Shown piece by piece: positions 7,293-14,759 of a stretch of DNA of 64,000 bases (the first letter of the stretch is position 1; the number at the start of each line of letters is the position of its first letter). The stretch comes from Bradyrhizobium sp. B124 (GTDB lineage Bacteria > Pseudomonadota > Alphaproteobacteria > Rhizobiales > Xanthobacteraceae). The stretch lies in NCBI RefSeq assembly GCF_038967635.1, contig NZ_CP152413.1:1426001-1490000 (forward strand). The letters are read 5' to 3'. The position numbers were made by a program, and so were the translations under genes. The notes under the pieces were generated by a model that saw only the letters and a program-made list of their open reading frames with translations, searched no databases and was not told where the DNA came from.

Positions 7293-9491
7293 TTAGTTGG
7301 TCCCTACGGGTGCGATGCCGACGATTTCGCCGGTCTGCGGATCGCGGATCAGCTTTTTGGGCGTGTTGAGCGCGGTCGCGAGCGTGTTCATGTCGCGCCG
7401 CATTTCCTGCATGAAGCCCAGGACGAGCGCGGCGATATCGCCGCCACCGCCCGCGCCAGGCACCGGCGCACCATCCGGCCCGACCGCCGCCGGCGCCGTG
7501 AACGCCTTCAAGAGCGCGTCGTTCTGCGCCTTCTCGCGCTCGAGGGCGATCGAAGCGGCGGTTTCCTCGCGCATGTTCTGGATTTTGGCCTCCGACGCGG
7601 CCTTGTCGTTGGCGATTTTGGCCTGGGCCTTGTCGTTCTCCAGCTTCAAATCTGCGTCGCGCTTCTGTTGCTCCGGGTCCGGCTGCTGCTGGGACTGCTG
7701 GATGCTGTCCGAGATCGCCTTTTGCGCCGACGTCGGCAGCGGCGAATACTTGAGCAGCGCGAGCCAGGTTGCCGGCGGCAGCATCTTGCCAATGACCGGC
7801 AAGAGCTGTTGCAGCATCGCCCAGGTGGCCTCTTTCTGGTTCGCCGACGTCGGGCTTTCGTCAACGATGACGTCATACTGCGAGCTGTTGCCTACCGCCT
7901 GCTGGCGGATCAGCGGCACGTACTGTGCGTTCTCCTCGCCCTCGATCTTGATCAGACGGCCGTCCGACAGATAATGCTCGATCAGGTACAGCATGAGCCG
8001 GCCCTGCTGCTTCCGGTACCGGCGCAGGCTGTCAAACAGCGGTTGCAGGATGGTCAGCGCCGATTGCTTGCGCTGTAGATCAAGGCTCGCCGCCTGCCCG
8101 GCCGCGCTCTGCATGCCCAGGATCTCGACGTTGACGCCCGAAACGTCACGAAGCGACGTAACGGCGTACTGCATCAGTTCGAACGACGATTGCGGGAATT
8201 GAGACGTCGGCTTTTGAACGAATTTCGGGCTCGCGCCGAGTGCGCCGGGCTTGAGAAACGTCACCGTGTCCTGTTTCGCCCAGGACGCCTCGCCGTCCGC
8301 GTCGTTGTCGAAGAACTGGCCGCGCTCGACCGCCACGCCGCCCTTTGCGGTCGTGTTCATGATGTGCATGGTCTGCGACATCCACTTATTCGACCAGCGC
8401 GCCGGGTCTTTCATGGCGCGAACCAGGCCGAAGAAGGTGTTTTTGTTCCGGTCCCGCTTGCCGGTCATGCACTGGAACGAGAAATGACCTTCACAGGGCG
8501 CGTCGCCGATCTCGAGCAGCACGGAGCCAAGATAAGCCTGCCGGTACACCTTCCGCGTCGACTTGGTGAAGCGCAGCGAGCCGCCGGCGAGCTTCGCCTT
8601 GGCGCTCAAGTCCGCGAATTGGTCCTTGTCCAGCGTCAGGATTTTTTCGCCGGTCGGGTCGGTCGGATCCAACACCAGGTAGACCGGCACCCGCTCCCAC
8701 CACTGCGCGCGAACGAGCGTCACGCCATCGTCGCTGTCCTCGCCGTCGCCGGTGCTGTCCTTGTTGTAGAACCGATTGTCGTTTTCGTGCGGCTTGCCCT
8801 CGTCCTTGGCGCCGACGTCATCAATCCATGAGGCGTTGTAATCCGCGTCCTCGAACGGCCGATCGGGATCACCCGGGCAAAGCGCCTTGGCCTCATCCAG
8901 CGGCACGCCGCGGCGGATGTGGAAAACCCGGCGCATGTCGCGCAAGTTTCGCTTGGACGCGCCGCTGTCCCACACCATTTCGAGCGGGTCGCGCCGCTCA
9001 ATCTTGGGATCGCCCTCCGGATTGTCCTCGTAGTCCAGGAGGGTTTCGGTCCAGCCCATGCCGCAAACAATCATGTCGCGGAAGGCGTCGCTTTCCTCGT
9101 CCTCAGCGTCGCACTGTTGCCGGAACCACTTCGCGGCGGCCGTCAGCAGCTCGTTGACCTGAACGTCACCCTCGGTGCGCGGTAGATACTGAACTTCCTG
9201 CCGGTTGCCGACCTCTTGGCCGGCGACGCTATCGACCACGGGCCCGACGCGGTTGAAAATGACGATCGGTCGCTTTGCATCCGCGAGAATGTTCTTGTCG
9301 TCCTCGGTGAGCTGTTCGCCGGCCTCAAAATCGAAGTCCTCGCGGGCGTCACCGCGCCATTTCGTCTGGCCCTTGCTGTTGAAGTCGCGCTTGCACCACT
9401 TCTGGAGCTTGTCGAAAATCTGATCGGCATCGGCCGGCGCGTCGCGCTCGTCCTTGTCGCCCGCACCGTAGCCGCCCGCGTCGTTCAGCAT
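7293..9491 (-). CDS. Portal protein, P22 gp1-like
   Basis: The portal ring is the DNA entry vertex and motor dock. This protein has 732 residues from the ATG at 9491 (a TTG one codon upstream is also open). Recognisable portal blocks are ILADAKRPIVIFNRVGPVVD, SVAGQEVGNRQEVQYLPR, SDAFRDMIVCGMGWTETLLD and RDPLEMVWDSGASKRNLRDM. The C-terminal third is a long charged coiled coil (KLENDKAQAKIANDKAASEA) ending in a Gly/Pro-rich tail, like the barrel and clip extension of P22-type portals. Length and block order match the P22 family. Confidence 0.85.
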   Translation of the reverse strand: MLNDAGGYGAGDKDERDAPADADQIFDKLQKWCKRDFNSKGQTKWRGDAREDFDFEAGEQLTEDDKNILADAKRPIVIFNRVGPVVDSVAGQEVGNRQEVQYLPRTEGDVQVNELLTAAAKWFRQQCDAEDEESDAFRDMIVCGMGWTETLLDYEDNPEGDPKIERRDPLEMVWDSGASKRNLRDMRRVFHIRRGVPLDEAKALCPGDPDRPFEDADYNASWIDDVGAKDEGKPHENDNRFYNKDSTGDGEDSDDGVTLVRAQWWERVPVYLVLDPTDPTGEKILTLDKDQFADLSAKAKLAGGSLRFTKSTRKVYRQAYLGSVLLEIGDAPCEGHFSFQCMTGKRDRNKNTFFGLVRAMKDPARWSNKWMSQTMHIMNTTAKGGVAVERGQFFDNDADGEASWAKQDTVTFLKPGALGASPKFVQKPTSQFPQSSFELMQYAVTSLRDVSGVNVEILGMQSAAGQAASLDLQRKQSALTILQPLFDSLRRYRKQQGRLMLYLIEHYLSDGRLIKIEGEENAQYVPLIRQQAVGNSSQYDVIVDESPTSANQKEATWAMLQQLLPVIGKMLPPATWLALLKYSPLPTSAQKAISDSIQQSQQQPDPEQQKRDADLKLENDKAQAKIANDKAASEAKIQNMREETAASIALEREKAQNDALLKAFTAPAAVGPDGAPVPGAGGGGDIAALVLGFMQEMRRDMNTLATALNTPKKLIRDPQTGEIVGIAPVGTN

Positions 9492-9520
9492 CAAAATTCA
9501 TCCGTTCGGATTGAATTTTG
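9492..9520. repeat. Inverted repeat touching the portal start codon
   Basis: CAAAATTCA-TCCG and CGGAT-TGAATTTTG form an almost perfect 13-base inverted repeat around TT, directly before the portal start codon at 9491. In the portal mRNA it would place the start next to a hairpin. It may be a promoter-proximal operator or a translational control element. I see no good Shine-Dalgarno between it and the ATG. Confidence 0.5.
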
Positions 9521-9911
9521 GTCCTAACATCGGGGTGGAAATGATTTTCCCGACCGCTTGACCGCCCTCCGGCGCTCAGCGAAAAGAGCGCGGATGGGGA
9601 GCTATCGGATTGATCGAGCTATCAATTTTTCGGTGGGGTCTCTACCGACGCAACCCGGCGCCGGCCTGATTTGTGAATCGCGCAGGATTTCGCTCGTCTG
9701 CCCAGACGCTTACCGCTATGCCTTTGCGTCGCGCGGGGCATCAGCGCTCTTTTCTCATGAGCGCTGATGGGCCCCATCCTTCGACATCTTATTGATTCTA
9801 CGTCGGTTCTCACTTTTTTCGTTGAGCCTGATTGCTTGAAGCGCGGATCGAATGTCACCCATTAGGCGGCGTCCACTTGGGCAGCCACATTCTCGCAGAG
9901 GGAGATAGATC
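9521..9911. other. Intergenic stretch without a convincing gene
   Basis: This stretch of about 390 bases separates the portal gene from a plus-strand insert. It is somewhat richer in A+T than the neighbouring phage genes. It probably holds divergent promoters, one for the portal-capsid operon and one for the plus-strand pair at 9912-10963, but I cannot name precise -35/-10 boxes. Confidence 0.4.
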
Positions 9912-10037
9912 GTGAGCGAAACACCGCGCATCGAATTCAAGTTTGTAGGAACATACGTTCATGCCGAAGGCATTGCAGGCATCGTCGGAGCAGTTACGAT
10001 TGCCGCCATTGTGCTGGCTTTCTACTTCGGAAGTTGA
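9912..10037 (+). CDS. Small single-span membrane protein
   Basis: A 41-residue peptide starting at GTG 9912, with GAGGGAG about 10 bases upstream. It begins with SETPRIEFKFVG, followed by a hydrophobic span IAGIVGAVTIAAIVLAFYF. It lies on the plus strand inside the otherwise minus-strand late region, ending 14 bases before the recombinase-like gene, so the two are probably one transcript. Function unknown. Confidence 0.5.
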   Translation: MSETPRIEFKFVGTYVHAEGIAGIVGAVTIAAIVLAFYFGS

Positions 10038-10051
10038 AGCCGGAGACGCGA

Positions 10052-10963
10052 ATGAAGCTCGGAAAGCTGATTGAGGAATACCGAACAGATCCAGACTCCG
10101 ACTTTCGCAAGCTTAAATACGAAGTCCGAGTCAAACATGAGCGATTGTTATCGCGAATTGCTCGCGAACATGGGAGCAGCTCGCTCGAGCGCATTCGAAT
10201 GCGCAACTTTATCTCCTGGTACAACGAATGGCTCGGCGACGACGACAAGGTAGCAATGGCCCATTCGCTTGTGGCGCGGCTTCGCGTCCTGTTTCGATTT
10301 GGGGCAACTATACTTGAAGACAAAGAATGCGCCCGGCTGTTCGATGCATTATCGGGCGCGCGCTTTGAAATGATAGGTCCTCGCTATCAAACCATGACCT
10401 TAGATCAGGCCAACGCAATCCGCTTAGCGGCACACGATTTTGGTTGGCCATCGATAGCACTCGCACAGGCACTCCAGTTTGAGCTTCTGCTGAATCAAAG
10501 AGACGTGATCGGAGAATGGGTACCCCTTACCGAAGAAGGTGTATCCGACGTTGTATGGCGAGAGCAAAAGTGGCTACGGGGCCTGCGCTGGTCGAACATC
10601 AATTCGAACAATGTGTTGCGGCACTCCGTTGGCAAACGACAGCGGCAGATCCAAGTCGATCTTCAGACGGCCCCTATGGTCATGGATGAACTACAGCACG
10701 TGATCCACCGTACAATCAGCGGACCTCTCGTGATCAACGAGATCACCGCCATGCCGTGGGGCGCAGCGGAGTTTAGACGCAAGTGGCGCATTGTCGCTAA
10801 GGAGGCTGGCGTACCTGACGATATCACCAATAGAGATAGTCGACCTGCGGGTATGATTAGAGGAGGCGGTGAGCGAGCGCGCATTGTTCACGGGGTCACG
10901 CTACGAATGCTTCGAGAAAGCATCCGCGCATCGCGCCACAGAAAAGAGCTGTTATCCGAATAG
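10052..10963 (+). CDS. Degenerate tyrosine-recombinase-like protein
   Basis: ATG 10052 is preceded by GGAG at a good distance and gives 303 residues. The layout is that of a phage integrase: an N-terminal core-binding part (MKLGKLIEEYRTDPDSDF, FISWYNEWLGDDDKVAMAHS) and a catalytic-type part. However, box I reads LLLNQRDVIGEW, where relatives that I remember have LRQKDV with the catalytic Arg, and box II reads NRDSRPAGMIRGG. No later His/Trp-Arg-Tyr motif is visible before the end. It is likely inactive as a recombinase. It runs against the late operon, between portal and terminase, like a moron insert. Confidence 0.6.
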   Translation: MKLGKLIEEYRTDPDSDFRKLKYEVRVKHERLLSRIAREHGSSSLERIRMRNFISWYNEWLGDDDKVAMAHSLVARLRVLFRFGATILEDKECARLFDALSGARFEMIGPRYQTMTLDQANAIRLAAHDFGWPSIALAQALQFELLLNQRDVIGEWVPLTEEGVSDVVWREQKWLRGLRWSNINSNNVLRHSVGKRQRQIQVDLQTAPMVMDELQHVIHRTISGPLVINEITAMPWGAAEFRRKWRIVAKEAGVPDDITNRDSRPAGMIRGGGERARIVHGVTLRMLRESIRASRHRKELLSE

Positions 10964-11011
10964 ATGCCGTAGTCTGGTCAGACCAGATAGCGGACGATCT
11001 TAAAGAGCGGC

Positions 11012-12337
11012 CTAGACACTTTGCCACGAGCCTCCACCTGAATTGCGGCCACGATCGCGATAGCGCTCGCGCGGCGACGGTGCACCGGCCGGCTGGTCAT
11101 AATGAATGCACATCAGGCCGAAGGCGTCGGCGCAATGCGAACTCCAGTCGTGATTTGGCCCGAGGCCCACGTTCCGGTCATCATCCGATTTCTTTTCGTG
11201 GTACCAGCCGAGCGCGTCGCGGCCGTCCTCTGTGGTTTCCTCGTTGAAGAATACCCGAGGGAAGTGACGACGAGCCGTCTCAATGCGCGCCGAGGCCGCG
11301 CCCTGCCCCTGGTTCGGGATCACCAGCACGTCAAAGCCAGCTTCCCGGATCGCGCTTTCGTAGGACGTGGCGAATACCTTGTCCCCGTGGGCGCCGTCAT
11401 GCGGCAGGATCACCCAGGCGCTGCCCCACTTCCGATCGCGCATCCATTGCAGATGAACCGATAGCTCCTGCCCCTGCGCCTCGTAGTAGTCCAGGACGTT
11501 GATTTTCTGCCCGACGAACTGAGTAATCCAGATCGCCACCGCGTCGGCGCGCGCGCCAGTGCCGCCGATGTCGAAATAGGCGCGTACCTGCATGAGCGGG
11601 TCGCGCGGGACGAAGGTAATCCGCTTTTGCTCTTTGGCCTCGAGCAGCGCTTTGGAGTAATAGGCGCCGGCGACAAACGTCCGGAAGCCGCCACCCCAAA
11701 CCCACGGATATTCGTCAGGGCGGTTTTTGAGGTCATCGAGCCGCGTCGTGTTGAGGATCTTTGGAAAGAACGGGTTGTCCTGCCAGTTCAGCTCAATGAT
11801 TTTCGCGCCGTCCGGCGGGCTCGCGCGAAACCGGAGATGCGTCGCGCTCTTCTTGCGCTCCGGGTTCCAGGTGACCCAGATTTCCGCGCCTTCCTCGCGC
11901 ACGGTCGGGATTGAGACCGTCCAGGCGGTCGCGCTCACGTTCTCGGCTTCATCCACCCATAGGAGCAGGATCTTCGCCTTGGACTTGATGCTGTCCAGGT
12001 TATGGCGAAGGCCCGCGAAGACGTAGTAAATCCGCCGGCATTTGGTGCGGATGTAGGTTTCGCCGACGTCGAAGAACGCGGCAAGGAACGGCTCCGAGGC
12101 GATAGCCGCCTTCACTTCCGCGAACGAGCTGTCCGCCAGCGAATTCATGAACTCGCGGCCGCACAGAATGATGCCCTCGCGGCCTTCCGTGGCCCACATC
12201 ATCGCGCGCACTGCCGTCATCTTGGCAAACGAGCGCGTCTTAGCCGAGCCGCGGCCACCATAGGCGCCGCGGTACATGGCCTCGCCGGTGAATACCGGGA
12301 CGAGCTTCGGAGGCAGGAGGATTTGAGCCGCGGTCAT
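11012..12337 (-). CDS. Terminase large subunit (PBSX/phage terminase family)
   Basis: The packaging ATPase and nuclease cuts concatemeric DNA and pumps it through the portal. This 441-residue protein has a Walker A motif GGRGSAKT at residues 27-34 and Walker B ILLLWVDE at 123-130. The nuclease half contains RAYFDIGGTGARADAVAIW with the expected first acidic residue and later acidic positions near HDGAHGD and HCADAFGLMCIHY. Length and motifs are complete. It starts 35 bases after the beta-helix-like gene, with three copies of a GAAACG motif between them. Confidence 0.9.
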   Translation of the reverse strand: MTAAQILLPPKLVPVFTGEAMYRGAYGGRGSAKTRSFAKMTAVRAMMWATEGREGIILCGREFMNSLADSSFAEVKAAIASEPFLAAFFDVGETYIRTKCRRIYYVFAGLRHNLDSIKSKAKILLLWVDEAENVSATAWTVSIPTVREEGAEIWVTWNPERKKSATHLRFRASPPDGAKIIELNWQDNPFFPKILNTTRLDDLKNRPDEYPWVWGGGFRTFVAGAYYSKALLEAKEQKRITFVPRDPLMQVRAYFDIGGTGARADAVAIWITQFVGQKINVLDYYEAQGQELSVHLQWMRDRKWGSAWVILPHDGAHGDKVFATSYESAIREAGFDVLVIPNQGQGAASARIETARRHFPRVFFNEETTEDGRDALGWYHEKKSDDDRNVGLGPNHDWSSHCADAFGLMCIHYDQPAGAPSPRERYRDRGRNSGGGSWQSV

Positions 12338-12339
12338 GC

Positions 12340-12371
12340 GAAACGTTATGAAACGCTAGAGGAAACGTTTC
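12340..12371. repeat. Triple GAAACG motif before terL
   Basis: GAAACGTTAT (12340), GAAACGCTAG (12350) and the perfect palindrome GAAACGTTTC (12362) stand in a row between the beta-helix gene and the terL start. The same palindrome occurs at 4783, 15325 and 15346, and two GAAACGTT units at 17566 and 17577. The cluster may be a packaging (pac) site, an operator or part of a replication iteron family. Confidence 0.5.
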
Positions 12372-12372
12372 A

Positions 12373-12708
12373 TCAGAAGTGCCCGCGCCGAATGTCGCCT
12401 GACATCGTTGCGACATTGCCCCCGATCGGCCCGCAGTCGACATCGCCGGACATCGTTTGAACCGATCCGCCGACCGCGCCGGACACGCTGACATCGCCCG
12501 ATTGCGTGCTGACGTTGCCGACATCGCCGGCAACCGAAATGAGGTTGCAGGCGTCCGCCTCGAGGCGATCGACATTGCCGGAAACCTCAATCCGAATGTC
12601 CTTCGCGTCCGGCGTCACATCCTTGCCGTCGACAAAGACGCGATTTCCGTTGATCGTGATCGACCGGCCGGCGGTGATCGTGGCGCCGTTGATCCTGATG
12701 GTAGCCAT
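12373..12708 (-). CDS. Small beta-repeat (SGDV) protein upstream of terL
   Basis: A 111-residue protein starting at ATG 12708 (TGATG overlap with the upstream stop). After MATIRINGATITAGRSITIN it shows short repeats of the form S-x-x-GDV or SGDV: VSGNVDRLEADACNLISVAG, then GDVGNVSTQSGDVSVSGAVG, SVQTMSGDVDCG, NVATMSGDI. This is the spacing of DUF4097/bactofilin-type right-handed beta-helices. No membrane segment. Its place next to terL suggests a virion-associated or packaging-related role, but this is unproven. Confidence 0.65.
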   Translation of the reverse strand: MATIRINGATITAGRSITINGNRVFVDGKDVTPDAKDIRIEVSGNVDRLEADACNLISVAGDVGNVSTQSGDVSVSGAVGGSVQTMSGDVDCGPIGGNVATMSGDIRRGHF

Positions 12709-13304
12709 CACGCGCCCTCCAGAAAGGCCATGCGGCGCTCGCGGATCGCTTCCCGCTCTTCCTCGTTGGCGAACTCCCAAGCCTGCCGCGGCTCGTTGCC
12801 TGACACCGGCGGACAGAAAGCCACACTTCGCCGAACGCCCGTTGGCATGGCCCCGCGGCGAGCTGCGGGCACCTCCACAGCGCCAGGCGCGGGCATAGGC
12901 GACGGCCGAGGCGCCGCGAGAGGCACGGCCGCCGGCGGCGGCTCGCGGCCTTCCATCATGGCGCGAAGCCTCGCCTTGTCTGCGCGCGTGAGAGACCAGC
13001 CGCCGGCGCCCCATTCGGTGTGGACGGTGATACCGACCTTTTCGAGCGCGGCGCGGACCTTCACCATCTGCACGTCGATCAACTTCATTTCCGGCTTGTC
13101 GCACTCAGGCCGAGCGCCAAATAGCACCGTGAACATGGCCTCACGGCCGGCGACAGCGCGTTTGAGCATGAACCCGACCATTTCGCATTGCTGCGGCGTG
13201 GCATCGAGCACCGTCAACAGCCGCGAAACGTCGTCGTTGCCGACGCCTAGCAGCGCCTCAAGCTCTTGTACGCGGTCCTGCAACTGTTGTTCGGTAGAGC
13301 TCAA
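12708..13304 (-). CDS. Phage protein of unknown function
   Basis: I start it at TTG 13304 (SSTEQQLQDRVQELEALLGV follows), because AAGGGGG lies at the right distance; a GTG at 13400 would give a longer form that runs across the preceding small gene. The 198-residue product has an N-terminal coiled coil, a middle part HTEWGAGGWSLTRADKARLR and a Pro/Ala-rich linker, and ends in a charged helix EEREAIRERRMAFLEGA. The middle could be a small DNA-binding helical domain. No family recognised. Confidence 0.6.
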   Translation of the reverse strand: MSSTEQQLQDRVQELEALLGVGNDDVSRLLTVLDATPQQCEMVGFMLKRAVAGREAMFTVLFGARPECDKPEMKLIDVQMVKVRAALEKVGITVHTEWGAGGWSLTRADKARLRAMMEGREPPPAAVPLAAPRPSPMPAPGAVEVPAARRGAMPTGVRRSVAFCPPVSGNEPRQAWEFANEEEREAIRERRMAFLEGA

Positions 13305-13327
13305 ATCATCCCCCTTGGTTTGCGTGA

Positions 13328-13357
13328 ATGTTGCTGGCTTCAATGTTGCTGGCTTCA
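13328..13357. repeat. Perfect tandem 15-bp repeat (x2)
   Basis: ATGTTGCTGGCTTCA occurs twice in a row with no mismatch. The second copy contains the stop codon of the 42-residue gene; the first lies in the short leader of the next gene. It may be a recent slippage duplication. Confidence 0.8.
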
Positions 13358-13483
13358 GGTGCCTTCGATCAGGAACACGATGAAGAGGCACCAACCCCAC
13401 CCATCATGGCCCGAGCAGCCGATCACGGCCGCAGCCGCGACAAGCGCGAGCGAAACCCAATGCCTATTGATCCCGGATGTCAT
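13355..13483 (-). CDS. Small hydrophobic phage peptide, possible lipoprotein
   Basis: Start ATG 13483, preceded by AAGGGAG at six bases and overlapping the upstream stop (ATGA). The 42-residue product reads MTSGINRHWVSLALVAAAAV, followed by IGCSGHDGWGWCLFIVFLIE. A hydrophobic N-terminal segment precedes a Cys in a lipobox-like VIGC context, then a second hydrophobic stretch follows. It could be a small lipoprotein or a two-span membrane peptide. Function unknown. Confidence 0.6.
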   Translation of the reverse strand: MTSGINRHWVSLALVAAAAVIGCSGHDGWGWCLFIVFLIEGT

Positions 13484-13674
13484 GCGATCTCCCTTGTTTT
13501 GCGATCGACGGTGCTGCACTCAGCGTGAAAATGGGCGCTCGCCGCCGACCAGGACGCCCATTGAATTGGCCTCATCTCGCCGTGCACGAACACGGCATAA
13601 AATTCGTTGTCGACGCGCGCCGGCGACGTCGAGATTTTGACCAGAGCAACGCCGTGGAGCGGTTCGCGCTTCAT
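13480..13674 (-). CDS. Small phage protein
   Basis: A 64-residue product starting MKREPLHGVALVKISTSPAR, followed by VDNEFYAVFVHGEMRPIQWA. Its ATG overlaps the stop of the 34-residue membrane peptide and its stop overlaps the next start, both by ATGA. That double coupling is the main support for it being real. No membrane segment and no recognised domain. Confidence 0.6.
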   Translation of the reverse strand: MKREPLHGVALVKISTSPARVDNEFYAVFVHGEMRPIQWASWSAASAHFHAECSTVDRKTREIA

Positions 13675-13775
13675 CCGAAGATCCCGTGAACCAGGAGGAT
13701 TGCCGCCACAGCGGCGCCGATCAGGATCAGGTAAGCCCAAATCAGGCACCCGCCGGCATGAGGCCCAACGTTCAT
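13671..13775 (-). CDS. Small single-span membrane peptide
   Basis: A 34-residue peptide starting at ATG 13775, which shares its A with the terS stop codon (TGATG). MNVGPHAGG is followed by a hydrophobic span CLIWAYLILIGAAVAAILLV. Its stop overlaps the next start. Position between terS and terL and the coupling support a translated gene; a role at the membrane is all that can be said. Confidence 0.6.
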   Translation of the reverse strand: MNVGPHAGGCLIWAYLILIGAAVAAILLVHGIFG

Positions 13776-14239
13776 CAGCCTTCCCCCATGTTCGCGGGGA
13801 ACGGCGCGGCGACCAGCTCAATGCGGCTGACCTCCTGCTTGATCGGGCCGCCATCCGCGCCGGTATGTTCCTGAGTGATCTTGTCGCCGTACTTCCGAGG
13901 CGCCAGGCGAGCCGCCAGCCATTTCCGGCTGTCGACCCGAAGCCGAGAACGAGCGATCACGTCATGATCGGTCATCACGTTCCCGTCGCTGTCCCGGTAG
14001 GTATCGTTTGAGCCATCATCCGAGATCTGGAGGATTTCTTCCGCCAGGAGGTGCGCCCGAGCGTCGGTCGCGCGCGCGTAAAGGTCCGAGAACTCTTTGT
14101 GAGCCGCCAGCCACAGGAACACGGTCGATCGGGCGGGCATATCATCGGCCTTGCAGATGGTGCGCAGGCTTTCGCCTTCCGCCATCCGGTCGCAGATCAG
14201 GGCAGCGAGTTCGAGGGAGTAATCGGACGGACGAGCCAT
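13775..14239 (-). CDS. Terminase small subunit
   Basis: The DNA-recognition subunit of the packaging motor, 154 residues. It starts MARPSDYSLELAALICDRMA, followed by EGESLRTICKADDMPARSTV and FLWLAAHKEFSDLYARA, a helix-turn-helix arrangement typical of the terminase small subunit-like family in proteobacterial phages. SRKWLAARLAPRKYGDKI is a conserved block in that family. The C-terminal tail is acidic and probably contacts the large subunit. Five small genes stand between it and terL. Confidence 0.85.
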   Translation of the reverse strand: MARPSDYSLELAALICDRMAEGESLRTICKADDMPARSTVFLWLAAHKEFSDLYARATDARAHLLAEEILQISDDGSNDTYRDSDGNVMTDHDVIARSRLRVDSRKWLAARLAPRKYGDKITQEHTGADGGPIKQEVSRIELVAAPFPANMGEG

Positions 14240-14247
14240 AGGGGGCC

Positions 14248-14685
14248 TTACTCGCCCCCGTTGGTGAACTGACCGATGTCGGCCAGGAGAGCATCAGCTT
14301 CCGCGCTCACGGTATCGGCGAGTTGGTTATGAGCGGTCGCGGCCTGGTCCATCTTCGCCAGCGACGCGGCCATCTTGGCTTGTCCGTCCTGCATCTTCTG
14401 GCGGATCGCGGCGAGTTGGGTCTTGAGATTGCCGCCGGCAAAGCCAGCGCCGGTAACGCTCATGGTCGCTCCTTGTGAGGTTTCGGGGATGAGCGCGACG
14501 GACGGAAGCCGATGCGCGTTGCGGATTGCGTCCTCAATGTCCTGGTCCGAGGCGAAGGCGCCGACGTTTGCGGACATGGAGCCATCGGCCCACGTCAAAC
14601 GTTGATGTCCGGCCGAGAGCGCAAGCGTGAGCGTTTCGATACCGGGCACATCCGGCAAGCGGGACTTGAGGTCTGCGATGCTCAT
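14248..14685 (-). CDS. Phage protein of unknown function
   Basis: The 145-residue protein begins MSIADLKSRLPDVPGIETLT and has a helical C-terminal half (LKTQLAAIRQKMQDGQAKMA, then SLAKMDQAATAHNQLADTVS) that may form a coiled coil. It ends eight bases before the terS start. It contains no recognised motif. Proximity to terS suggests a head-gene transcription unit. Confidence 0.6.
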   Translation of the reverse strand: MSIADLKSRLPDVPGIETLTLALSAGHQRLTWADGSMSANVGAFASDQDIEDAIRNAHRLPSVALIPETSQGATMSVTGAGFAGGNLKTQLAAIRQKMQDGQAKMAASLAKMDQAATAHNQLADTVSAEADALLADIGQFTNGGE

Positions 14686-14759
14686 GGGTTTTAGAGAGCG
14701 GTTGATTTGGTAAAAGCGCCTAGTGAAAAGCGAACGGTTTTAAGATTTCTCGGGATAAC

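Noticed and set aside
12373..13104. A 243-residue form of the SGDV protein
   Set aside because: The upstream 132 codons lie out of frame inside the previous gene; the ATG at 12708 overlaps the preceding stop as in the rest of the operon.
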